Below, one piece after another: positions 46,414 through 57,143 of a stretch of 64,000 nt of DNA (position 1 is the stretch's first letter; each line of letters begins with the position of its first letter). The position numbers and the translations under genes were made by a program. The stretch is from Tulasnella sp. 424 (taxonomy: Eukaryota; Basidiomycota; Agaricomycetes; Cantharellales; Tulasnellaceae), in the NCBI GenBank assembly GCA_019633425.1, contig WSUB01000034.1:1-64000 (forward strand). The letters run 5' to 3'. A model generated the notes under the pieces. It saw only the letters and a program-made list of their open reading frames with translations. It did no database searches and was not told where the DNA came from.

Positions 46414-47140
46414 ATGCCACCACCACCTCCTCCGGCAACGAATCCGGATGGCGCGGCTTCCCCGGACACTGAAGAGGACCGTCCCCCATCCCCAACTGTC
46501 CCAGCACCACTGAAAAGGGTTCAAGATACCCTCCTCTCACTCGAGTATACTTTGCGGAGTCTTAGCGCCGTCGCAGCGGACGTCCAGCCTGATGGTCCCG
46601 ATGACCCTCCTGAGGGCCGGGTCGGCAAGACAGTGTAGGCCAACATCGTTCATCTCATTTACCTCCAATATTTCTGACACCTGAACAGTAATGAAGTGAT
46701 CCGACTTCTTGGTCAGTTGGACGAGCAAAAGGATGACGTCCAACAGAACATCCCAAAGGACGTGGTTGAGTGCGTTTTGATGATCTGTCGACCCCCGAAC
46801 AACAACAACGAGGCTTACCTCTCTCCTTATTCGACCTCAGTGATATCGACAACAATCGCAACCCAAACCGGAGCGCAAAGGCAAGAGTCGAGAACACCGC
46901 TGTGCAGAACCAATTTGTCTATTCCCAACTTTTGGCAATTCAGGTTCTCTAACACGTTTTTCTCTCCGAGTGGCGTGTTGCAGCTGGCTGACTGACATTT
47001 CTGCCTTTGCCTTTCAGTCGTATCGCGGCTTCCTGAGAGAGGCTCTGGTCGAGAACTTCCCTGATATGGCTCCCTTTCTTGATGATACCAGGATGGACCT
47101 GATGAAGCACAGTGGAGACGTTCTTAGGATGCACTCTTAG
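46414..47140 (+). CDS. MED10: Mediator complex subunit 10
   Basis: Exons 46414-46634, 46689-46769, 46841-46943 and 47018-47140 close at 175 aa. A Pro-rich N-terminus leads into LKRVQDTLLSLEYTLRSLSAVAADVQPDGP, NEVIRLLGQLDEQKDDVQQNIPKDVV, DIDNNRNPNRSAKARVENTAVQNQFVYSQLLAIQ and SYRGFLREALVENFP. This order of helices, with IP-x-D-V-V, D-x-x-x-N-P and FREAL, is that of MED10/Nut2 in the Mediator middle module, which links activators to RNA polymerase II. The third exon's frame is fixed by the phase-2 junction at 46769/46841. Confidence 0.85.
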
Positions 47141-47383
47141 AAATGCGGCCCACTTGGAGCATCCCCACTTAGTGCTTCTGATCCACGCAGCTTCTTTTGT
47201 CGCTCTTGTAGTCCGTATCGTCATGGGATCAGAAAACCGTCCCTTTCTTCTGCTTATCGTGTTTCGTATGTCCCGTTTGGGACGGTCTGGGAAAACGAAG
47301 TTCGCGCCGAAACCGGTTTTATTTCAACGCGGACCAGCCGAGCTAATAAATCTCCCCTCTCCCTTTCCCTTCAACAAATCCCA

Positions 47384-49532
47384 ATGTCCTATCTACAACG
47401 ATACAAAGCACTTTCACCTGATAGCTCTTCTGAAACGAAGACTGAGGTGTTCAAATCAATATCAAATGGTATGGGAGCATGAAAATACCTTGCGTCATCC
47501 TCTGTGCAAGTGTCTGACATGAGGTGCTGGTTTTCAGCCCTTCCTATGAGCATCGACGCGAGTCAAAGATCAGAGCTCGTGAAAGCTCTTCTGAGTGACT
47601 TGGCAGTGTCAAAAGGAGGGTTAATAGGCTCAGATGGTGAGGCTTTTGCAGGGGTGGTAGGGCGTACCGTTGGCTTACATGCCCTCGCAGACACATTACC
47701 AGCACTGGTAGCCCTGAAGACTCTCGGACGCGATCCCACAGCCTCCGCAATTATCGTTCAGAAAGAGGTGTGTGACAAGCTCTTTCATTATGCTGAACCG
47801 CGCTGACCCTGTTCTAATAGCACCTCGAAGTACTTCATTCGTTCGCCAAGTCGAAAGTGACGGAGAACTCGAAGGAGGCTCTGAGATGTGTCGCAAACGC
47901 TGTTCTTCTCATCGAAGCTGGACGCGAGACATGGCTAAGCATTGGCGGTGGTGAGACCTGCTTGGATATCGTGAAGGTGCGCGCATACTCCTCCCCGATT
48001 CGTCTCGAAAGCTGATTCGCCCTCACCAGCGGGAATCCGCATCAGACTACATCTTCCTCGGCGCCCGAATTCTCTTCGTAGCCACCACTCAGCGGTCAGA
48101 TTTCATCGTCAAGGCAGTCAACTCGTTAGGTGCCGTGGATATCGTTGCTACGGTGAGCCCCTGCCGGTGCCTTGATCGGTTTTCCTTCTGCGCCCAAACT
48201 GTTTCAGCTAAAACACCAACCCCTGAATTCTAGAAACTCGATTCCCTTTTAGGGCTTATGCGAGCCGGTCGGCCGATGAGCAAAGACGCCATGATCGACT
48301 GTCTCAAATTCACGTTTAATCTGTTGCTGCAATATCCAAGAATGATGCAGGCAAAGGCGAAGGAAAGTCAGGAAGATCCTGCTAATAAGCCGGTCCTGGG
48401 TGATTTGTGGGATGATAAATTTGCTCCGTACGTTGCATCCATCGGGCCGTAAGGATGCCGACGGAAGGCGGGTTTTGACATGTTCCGTACTTCACTCCGC
48501 AGTTTCGTGCCCATCCTTCTTCACCTCTTCAACTCTCTTCCTCAAACGACCAGCTCGCCTCTCGCACCTCCGCTCACGCATGTCATCCACGCCCTTCTCA
48601 ACGTCCCTGTCGCACCATTTGCGGAACAATGGTTCTCGACCTCGGCAACGTCGACCCCTACGTCAACCAAATCCGAGACAACCTTCTCCAAAGTTCGTCA
48701 ACGCCTGTCTCCCACCAGTCCGCCCAGCGGCACCGTGCCGCTTCCCAACGCGCCGAAGGACGCCTTGAGGCGAGGTTACGACTTATTGGACGCGACCCTG
48801 GCAACCTTCACCCCTGAAGATCCTGACGATAAGTCGGTCCGAGCCAAATGCCGGGAGATGGACGTCAACCTGGACGACGTCGCGCCGCCTCTGGCGTTGT
48901 TGATCTCGCGTATGGTGCGGGAGGATGAGGAGGCAAGACGGAGACTGAAGCGGTGGATATTGCCCCTGGATTTGTGAGTGTCGAGTTGGGGTAGGTTCAA
49001 ACTCGAGACTAAACCCACTCGCTCCCATAGGGACCGATCAACGCCGCTAGAGAAGAAGCCAAACTTCCTTGGGCGATGCCTCAGATTGATGACTTCCGTT
49101 TATTTCCCAAAACTGAAGGACAGCGTTGGGGAAATGCTGTTTGCGCTATGCAACTCTGATCGTAAGTGGGATCCTTGGTTCGTCAAACGAATGTTTGTGG
49201 CCCTAACTGGTTAACCCCCCTTTACAGCCAACGTCATGGCAGCTCAACTCGGTTACGGTAACTGCGCGGGATTCCTCTTCAACAAAGGCATCATATCACC
49301 GCCGAACGCAAGCTCCGACGGCGACATCCCGTCGGACCCGGATATCAACCCCATTACCGGCGCCAAGTCCGACGAATCCCCAAGTGACATCCTGGCGGGT
49401 ATGTCAGAGGAGGAGAAGGAAAGAGAAGCCGAGAAGCTCTTTGTTTTGTTCGACCGGCTGGAGAAAATGGGGATGACGGTGAATCCAGTAAGGAAGGCTC
49501 AGCAGGAAGGCAAGTTGGAGGAGATACCATGA
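47384..49532 (+). CDS. RIC8: Ric8/synembryn, guanine nucleotide exchange factor for G-alpha
   Basis: The ATG at 47384 begins a short first exon (MSYLQRYKALSPDSSSETK) that joins ALPMSIDASQRSELVKALL. Armadillo-like helical blocks follow: LPALVALKTLGRDPTASAIIVQKE, EALRCVANAVLLIEAGRETWL, DYIFLGARILFVATTQRSDFI, then LLQYPRMMQAK, LLHLFNSLPQ, HVIHALLNVPV, FLGRCLRLMTSVYFPKLKDSVGEMLF and NVMAAQLGYGNCAGFLFNKGI. The C-terminus EEEKEREAEKLFVLFDRLEKMGMTVNPVRKA is diagnostic of Ric8. Family members are cytosolic chaperones and nucleotide exchange factors for G-alpha. About eight exons; the junctions around 48420-48520 are less certain. It is transcribed in the same direction as MED10, 243 bp downstream. 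Confidence 0.9.
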
Positions 49533-50750
49533 AAGGACACGTCGTCCCGCGTTTATTATTCTGTGGGCCTGAGATTGGCTACGTGAGATACCATGGAGGA
49601 ACCGTCGTGTTATTATGTGCTTTGGTCTGAGATTGGCCAAGTGCTGTATCTATCATTTATGCTAGAGAGTTTTTATCGCATTGGAAATAGTAATATATAC
49701 CCACTGGTCTCGGGCAGATCAAATACGGATGGAGAGGTTGGGATGTTTGGAATTGGCTGTGGAGGATTAAAGTGGCATGAGATCCTGGTTCCCTTCTTCT
49801 TGTAGTTCAGACGCGAATTCGTTAAGGTCGAACATGTTGAACTTGAGCGCGGAGTTGATTAGTCATGAGCAACGTGCTTATCATTGTGCCTCAGTGAGAC
49901 TCGATATCTTATCACGCGCAGGCCATCGTGGCCTTGCACCTCCTTGCACTCGCTTTGCGTTGGGTACTGAGGGTTGTTGGAAGGGGCGATAGCAAAAAGT
50001 CCGTTGCACCTTGCCAATCGGAGTTGTTTCACGGAATGTCCTCTTTTATCCAGTGCTTATATGATGTAAACCGTCGTAGTCTCCTACATCAGTCGTTCTT
50101 GCTTGCGAATCTTCCCCCGGGAATGGAGTCCGAGTCGGTGCTGCACAGTCAGGCCAGGAGCTGCAGATGCCGCCAACCGCGGATAACTTGACATAGCGCC
50201 CGATGCGTAAGGCTCAACAGAGATAAAGGGTTCATTAGACGACCTCCAAAGTAAGGACAGATCCCCGCGGTGATGGCCCGGTCTCTTCGGTACGGCTGAG
50301 CTTTCTACCCCGTGCGGTAGGCCTGTTCCCCCACCACCCTATCCCAATGATACTTAAAACCGTATAAAAATTTATCTTGCTGTATGGATTAACCGTCTCC
50401 CTTCTGTAAGACTAGATAGCCGAACTTGGACTATTTCTTTTCCGTGGCACCGGCCTGGGAACCGTATTGCCGGTGTTTGTCTCTCTTTGTACCGGGTTTT
50501 CGGAGCTCCATTCCTCGCCAAACAACTTTCGGGCTTCCGTTCGAGGCTTGACCCCACTCATGGCGTGCTTCGGCTGCTAAATGATACCAAAGGCATTTTC
50601 GACCGAACGCCCCTTTGACCGAAGCCTCCGCCCGCGTGCGCCATCTGCAAAGTCCTCGTCCTCAAAAGCATTTAGGCTGAACGGGGCTCGGGGGCACTCG
50701 AACGTCACGACCCCCGCCTCCTGAGCTTCCTCCTCCCCCAACCGACTTTC
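49533..50750. other. Intergenic, no gene recognised
   Basis: Only short chance frames are present. A near-repeat of GAGATACCATG...TGAGATTGGC at about 49520-49640 suggests a small local duplication in the RIC8 3' region. Confidence 0.5.
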
Positions 50751-52342
50751 ATGACCGTTGACGACAAGGCCAAGCCAAGCGCATTGCGTCGAATAGTCGA
50801 CTATGTCCTTTCCCAATGGTTCATAGCAGGCCTTGGCCTTGCCGTAGGCTTGGCAGCCGCTTTTCCCAAGGTTGGCATGACCGGCGGGTCCATCCGAGCA
50901 GAGTGGACCGTCAAGTACGGATGCATTGCCCTTATTTTCCTTATCACAGGACTTTCCTTAAGTAAGTTTCATTGGCTTTGGTGCCTATGTTGAGGCTTGC
51001 TGAACGCTGGGAACTTGTCCAACAGGTACCGAAGCTTTGATCAAACAAGCCAAGAATTACCGACTACACTTAGTAACTCAATTAATATCTTTCGTTGGAT
51101 TCTCCGCGGTTGTCTACGGTATTGTCGCTATAATTCGAGCCTCTCACACGAGCAAGATCGACCCTGTGGCTTTGGCGGGTATCATCCTCATGTCCATCCT
51201 ACCAACTACCGTGTATGTAAATTATCGAGACCCTTCTTTACCAAGAACTCAGTCTAACCCACAATTATCTTATAGAGCGAGCAACATTGCTATGACTAGA
51301 AACGCAGGAGGTAACGTCGAAGCCGCCACGATTGAGGTCTGCATCGGGAACACGCTAGGTTAGCGGTCCTTCCTCACGCACTTGCCGCTTTCTCTGAATG
51401 TACGCTTCTGCTTAGGAACCTTTATCACCCCTCTCCTTCTCTCGATGTACCTCCAGGTGCGCGACGGGTGGGGCTTTATCCAACCCAGAGCATCCAGCGG
51501 CAACGGCCTGACGGCCATCTACAAGCACATGGGCATACAACTCAGCATCACCCTTTTCGCACCTCTGATAGTCGGCCAAATCGTCCAGAACTTGTGGAAA
51601 GCTCAGACGAAGAAGTATCGAGAGATGCTGAGGTTGAACATTGTTGGTCAAGTGCTACTGCTCATCGTTATATGGTTGGTCGACCCTTTTTTTTGGATAA
51701 GCTCTCGCTGATCACTGATCACTAATACGACGTATTGCTTTTGACAGGTCGACCTTCTGCAACAAATTTGCGACTCATGCATTCGAAGCCATCACACACC
51801 AGAGTGTCATTCTCACCTGCTTCCTGGGAGTCGGACTCTATGCCTTCTTTACTGCGGTTTGCTTGTTTGTAGCAAGACTGCCGTTCCTCGGCGAGGAAGA
51901 AGAGGGAGAGGCCGGCTGGAAACGTGTGTTGCGAAAGATGCGGTTCGACAAACAGGAGACGGCGGCTATCTGCTTCTGCGCTGCCGCTAAAGGTGAGGGA
52001 GCCCACTCGTCTTTCAGAAGAAGAAAAACCTTGGATCTAAAGGGGCAACTTTTTAATTTGATAGGTCTCGTGTTGGGTGCACCTTTGGTTTCGATTCTGT
52101 ACGGTGGCTACGACGAACGAACGCAAGCTATCATGTCAACTCCCATCGCTCTGTATCAGACTACCCAGGTGTTGCTGGCTCAGTTGTCCGTCAAGATCTT
52201 CAAGCACTGGATCGAATCGTCTCCACCGCGTGGTGACGTGGAATCTGCACCACAGGACACCGAGACGGGGGATGACAGGTCAAGCTCGAGTCCCGAAGAG
52301 GCTCCCGTAACTGAGAAGAAAGAGAGTAGATCTGAAGCATGA
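50751..52342 (+). CDS. RCH1: SBF-like (SLC10A7/Rch1-type) membrane transporter
   Basis: Starts MTVDDKAKPSALRRIVDYVLSQWFIAGLGLAVGLAAAFP. About ten hydrophobic segments follow, including YGCIALIFLITGLSLSTEALIKQAKNYRLHLVTQLISF, ALAGIILMSILPTTVASNIAMTRNAGGNVEAA and IEVCIGNTLGTFITPLLLSMYL. The PTTV...A..N.GGN.A block and IGN-x-LG-x-FITP are hallmarks of the SBF-like family related to bile-acid/sodium symporters; yeast Rch1 limits calcium uptake at the plasma membrane. The C-terminal cytosolic tail is acidic and Ser-rich (DDRSSSSPEEAP). Exons are about 50751-50960, 51026-51210, 51276-51358, 51415-51676, 51748-51993 and 52064-52342. The solute is not predictable from sequence. Confidence 0.85.
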
Positions 52343-52688
52343 ACGAGGAAGGCAGAGTGACACCCGGTTCCGAACGTACATATATCTTATTCAGATGGGT
52401 AATGGCTAGACGGTCTCATTTTTGTATCTACTAGTAGTACATATTTTTGCATACATTTTCTCTCGGATGGTTCAAAACAGAGGGGCGTGGTCCTGCACGA
52501 AAAGCTACTAGTAGCCTACTGCGAGCGAGATTCGACATTTTACAGAGGCAACAGGACGCGTCCATAGAAAGACCGCAGTCGAAGAGAAAAGATGAAAGAA
52601 AAGATGATATGAAACTTAGTAGATCCACGGATTCAAGGTTATATATCTACGCTACGGAATATGCAGTGGGATGCAGGATGGGTTGAGC

Positions 52689-53102
52689 TTAGGAGAAGAT
52701 CAAATCCGCATGAGAGGCCAAGGGTAATTTGGAAAGGACAATGAAGATAAACAAGGTGAATAGGCAAGTGAAGGCAATCTGTAGGAGCGCAAGGGCGAGT
52801 TGTAAAACCATACTCAGGAATAAGTAGAGCATATAAGCCCTGACGATGAGGTTGATGGCCTTGCGGTTTTGTTTGTAGAATTCGCCGAGCGCTCGCACCG
52901 TGACGATCGCCACTTCTTCCATTTCGACTTCCCTCATCGCTGGCGCTCTCCATGCAACCACCTCGTCAGACTCCGATGTCGCCCGAGCTATGAGTGTGGC
53001 GCCGACTTTTGCGACCGCGGTGATGGTGTTGATCGTCGTGCGGAGTGCTGCGACTGTTGCTGCATCCACGTTGGAGTTTGCTGAACGTCTGCGGCGCAGC
53101 AT
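52689..53102 (-). CDS. Small unrecognised membrane protein
   Basis: A single exon of 137 aa with a genuine ATG at 53102. It has a basic N-terminus (MLRRRRSAN), an amphipathic Ala/Thr-rich helix and an acidic stretch (REVEMEEVAIVTVRALGEFY). Two long hydrophobic segments (AYMLYLFLSMVLQLALALLQIAF and FTLFIFIVLSKLPLA region) lie in the C-terminal half. It is probably anchored as a hairpin or two-pass protein. No family was recognised and function is unknown. The opposite strand has overlapping open frames, but they lack the hydrophobic periodicity. Confidence 0.6.
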   Translation of the reverse strand: MLRRRRSANSNVDAATVAALRTTINTITAVAKVGATLIARATSESDEVVAWRAPAMREVEMEEVAIVTVRALGEFYKQNRKAINLIVRAYMLYLFLSMVLQLALALLQIAFTCLFTLFIFIVLSKLPLASHADLIFS

Positions 53103-53894
53103 TTAGGGAGGGAAGTAGGTAGAAGAGTTTAGAGGAGGGAAGGAGTTAGAGAGGGGAAGGAACGAATCTCTTGTTTGGTGAAAGTAAAAGAGAGCAGTTT
53201 TTAAATCCTGGAAGGCTACGATTTGTTTGGTGCCTTGTTCCAACGAGGCCGCCGAGATTCGCAATCGCAGGCCGTCCGCAGTCCCTTGTCCCTCGAAGCT
53301 TTCATTTGGGGGATCTAATACAAATACCATTTCTTTACTTTGGGGAGATTATTGAGTGGGCACAAGCGTATTGGTACCACTATTACCCAAGACATCTTTC
53401 TACTATGAGGCGATTCTCTGCCAGGGCTCGACCCGCCTCCCCTGAATGTTTGCTCTTTCAGGATTACCTCCGACATATAGCTACTAGCCGTCTCTCTTTA
53501 GATAAGAAGACTGTAGGTAAGAGGGAAGACCAGAGCAAAGGGGACCTCCTAGAGCTCTATGGACGCGCCAGTGACACTTCACGTTATAATGAAGAAACTG
53601 GGAATACACAACCAATCAATTCCCTAACTAAGTACTATACGATAATAAATCCGCAGCCTTTTGTGCTGTTTCCGCTTCTAGATCATTAAACATAAAGCCA
53701 CCGGAGAGACGCGCACGATGAAGTCCATACTGCCCACAAGGGAATATGATAACATATCTAGTACAAAATACAATCTTATAAATACCATACAAGTGAGTCA
53801 TAGAGAAGCTCAATGGGTCCCCTCAGGTGACCCTAGCACCACGGAAACGAAGAGGTCTTGATTACGACGGTCCGGGCACTCCCACTAGTCTCAC
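53103..53894. other. Intergenic, no gene recognised
   Basis: The open frame 53171-53689 (plus) has no recognisable motif and is probably chance. Confidence 0.45.
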
Positions 53895-55434
53895 CTACAC
53901 AACAAGCGATTGCAGGTTTGGCATAAGGATAATTCCTGATATGATTCCTTTTGCAATAGGGCTCGCGGTTTTGGCGTCGTATCGTTCGTAAGGTGGTGGG
54001 GCTTCCGGCTCCGTGTCATTCGGCATCTCCTCGCCGCCTTTCCCTGGAGCACAATTGAACAGATGACGGTTAGGGACGAATAACGCGAATTAAGTAAGAA
54101 ATATACGCACCACTCAAGGACCTGCCCAGTTTTTCGATCTTGTCACTACTATCCCCAATATACTCCCAAGCGATGCCTTTGAGCAACCTGATCTTCGTCC
54201 ACTCGTCCAAGCCGATCGCCTCCGTGAGGATTGGATTGAACCGGTGGTAGAACCGCGAGACAAAGTAATCGTGCTCCAGTCTCGTGTGAACCGTTTCGCA
54301 GCTAAGGGCGATGTGATGGAAGATGTCGAGGAGGCTGATGAGATGTGCCAGGTTGTCGAAGGTGTGCATAAAGGATTCTTTGCTGCCAGTGCCGACGGAT
54401 AGTAGACAACCAATCTCGTGATCTCTTCCCCACAGAGACTGGGCCTCCTTCAAGACGAGCTCCGCAGGGTTGTTATAACCAAGGCCACCGTCCGAATAAT
54501 GGATGCCTTCGACTTCGATATCGGGGAAGAATGAAGGGGCGCAGGAGGTTGCCCGGGCTGCCTCCCAAATCTCGCACCGGTCTGCGCTCTGCTGCTGGAA
54601 CCGGTTGTTGTACGTTCGGAATAGTTTTGGTGGGTAGTTGACGCCACAACCCTGGACTGCGACGACGAATCTGGTTAGGGTTTAGAAAATAGCGTGAGCA
54701 TCAAGTGAGAAGTCTGAATGGCAACTAAAATGACTTACGTCCGACACACATGCTCTCCCTTTTGTCTTTCTGCTGGGTTATCCCACATCTTCGTCGAGCT
54801 AGAGCCTTTCTGTTTCTTGACTACCATGTCGATGGCCTCCTTCAACTTGTCCCCGCTGAACTTATGGGCCTTCAAGAGTCTAGGAAGGATCTTGAGGAGA
54901 CTCTCGTCAAAGATGTGTTTTGAAAGCTCGCAATAGGCCGCGATGCACTCGGGGATGGACATTCGGAGGCGACCAAGCATGATGGCGATCAAACCTGAAC
55001 CGACGAAGAAGCGTCAGCACCGAGATACATTTACACGAAGAGTTATTAACTGTGTCATGAGACTCACCGCCCGTCGAGGTTCCTCCGATCAGGTCAAAGT
55101 AGTCACAGGGCTTCGTTTTCGGTGCAATGTCGTGCATTATTCGCTCCAAAATGATAAGGGAAATAATGCCTCTTACTCCGCCTCCGTCTGTTACAAACAA
55201 CGTTTCATGTCAGTCTCCCTACTTTGGAGATAGTATGTGTGGCGTACCGAGGGATAATAGTCGAAGGGGCCGCTTCTTCGGTCCCAAATGATGGGACGTC
55301 GGGCGATACACTGCATTCCAGCTCAGCCAATGCAGCCTCTCTGCTCTCTTGCGAGCTTCAATTGCTGCGACCTGGGCCCAATGCTTCTTTTTATGGTCAT
55401 CAGAGTGTCCAAAGTGAAAGAGATGGTGCGTCAT
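53895..55434 (-). CDS. Patatin-like phospholipase
   Basis: The ATG is at 55434 (MTHHLFHFGHSDDHKKKHW). After the first intron comes the oxyanion loop DGGGVRG, then the nucleophile elbow GGTSTGG (Ser of GTSTG), and later the DGG motif (HYSDGGLGYNNPAELVLKEA) supplying the catalytic Asp. These three, in this order and spacing, define patatin-like lipid acyl hydrolases with a Ser-Asp dyad. Between them are IMLGRLRMSIPECIAAYCELSKHIF and FVVAVQGCGVNYPPKLFRTYNN. The C-terminal region (HTFDNLAHLISLLDIFHHIALSCETVHTRL) is helical. A final exon encodes GKGGEEMPNDTEPEAPPPY and ends LMPNLQSLVV. No signal peptide or NB-ARC/ankyrin partner is attached. Fungal patatins act in lipid turnover, and some are effector domains of NLRs. 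This one is stand-alone. Confidence 0.88.
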
Positions 55435-56440
55435 GGTGGTCAGAAATGTTAGGGAGTGGGCCTGGCGTTTGAGAGGGGCTGGAATTGATTTCACTCGCTC
55501 CCTTATACTACGATAGTGAAGGATCGATGGTTCGTATAAGCACCACTAGTGTCACAAGCAGGTATTATTCCGAACTATTCGACCACCGCAACCCAGCTCT
55601 CCTCTCCGTGGTCGATACTTGGAATATGGAACACACGAGGTGATAGATAGAAATCAGATGACCGTAAAGCGTTACCGTTGAGCCCTATGCAATGCTGCGA
55701 AACGCACACAAGGTGGAGCCTTAGCGCCCAGTTCGGTGTCCGGAAATTAACGTTTAGCCCCAAAAAGATATACAAAAGCAACTTTGAAGTGCTTTCTATA
55801 GAGATTATGGAATCTCAATATCAGTCGCCTCGTGTTTGAAACGAGCTGAGCAGGAGTTCGGGACCTGAGGCCACGCATATTAGGCTCGGATTCATAGCAT
55901 TAATTGCTAGTGGCTTAGGGTAAGGCATTGTCGATTGAGTGAACTGAGTTGTGATTGATCGGCGTTGCTAATCGAACCTTCGGTCTAGTTCGATCATACC
56001 AGTCGCCTGGTGCTGTTCCTCCGGAGGAGAATAGAGGCGCCAATGACATTGGCTATATAAAGCATTAATGTCGATAAGTCGGCCCAGGTGAGGCGAGGTG
56101 AACGAGGCGTCGCTTTAAGATGTCTGCGCCGATGCCACGAGTCAGTTGGTGGAGATGCCGGAAAACGCCGGCGCAAATGGGTACAAACGTTAGTCGATCA
56201 CCTCTCTTCCCTTGTCATCATTGACAAGAGCCCACTCGTGGAAGAAAACATCAAAAGGCAGCAACTGGCTTATGACACTAGTCTTGGACTATTGCCAAAG
56301 AGGGGCAGATCTGCTAAGTATCTAGATCATTCGGTGACCCGATTCCTCGTGCCAAGGATGTGCAGAGTTGACCAGAGCCATGATGAATATCCTCAGACAT
56401 TCCGAAATGAAGTTTCAGAGCGAGCGGAGCCGTCAGCGTC
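55435..56440. other. Intergenic, no gene recognised
   Basis: Short open frames on both strands lack motifs or splice logic. The frame 56088-56603 (plus) overlaps the duplicated upstream segment. Confidence 0.45.
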
Positions 56441-56444
56441 GTGG

Positions 56445-57143
56445 AGGCGTAAAATGATCCCAACGAATGTTCTGCGAGAAGATGATGGGCTTCATGGCCA
56501 ACACACAGACGTCGAGGAAGACTACCGTGATCACAAGCGTGACGGGATTCTTGAGAACAGCAGATCCAGCCGGAGCTACGCCATTTGGTCTTCAGGTCGA
56601 TAGCTCAGTAGCGATCCTGGCCCCTGGGTGATGCGGAAAGGATTCCGTACCTCGCTCTGGTCGGTCTTACACTTTTTGACGCGAGATTAGCGGTGCTGAC
56701 CTTTATAGTCCATTGCCTTGCTGCACTGGGTAGTAAGTTATGTGCCCTCAAGCATTATGGGCCCCGTGAAAGTTATCTAAAGCGGAACAGTTTATTCACG
56801 TGACGTGAACGAGCGCCTCACAGCCGCTGGAGGGCACGAAGTCTTTGTTACTATTGAAGCCAGGGTTCTCCTTAGCCTAGGGGGCCTATTGCTGATACTG
56901 ATGTATGTTTGTTCAAAAGTCCGGGAGGAGGGCCGAGCCGAACCGAGGCACTGCACGGCGGCGATTTTTACGTCGGTAAGCCAGAGTGCACGTGATGATT
57001 TCCAAACTAGGTAAAAGTGAGGACCTCCCTTCACTTTTCAGGGGAAACCTCAAGTCTCCGTTCAAACCCGTCAATCTCCGTTCTAAGTTGGACTAACGCG
57101 TCGACCAAAGTTTCTCCTAGGCGCGACTCGCTTCCCAGCCTTG
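56445..57143. repeat. Duplicated upstream segment of the PARP gene pair, copy 1
   Basis: It matches about 61425-62110 over nearly 700 bp. In one plus frame both copies read RMFCEKMMGFMANTQ, then ITSV, FLRTADPAGA and VD-x-S/N-x-AILAPG (about 56468-56630). Its meaning is unknown. The segment ends at the PARP start codon and so includes the promoter. Confidence 0.75.

Noticed and set aside
53171..53689. 172-codon plus-strand frame between the small membrane protein and the patatin gene
   Set aside because: No recognisable motif, and codon usage and composition are unlike neighbouring genes.
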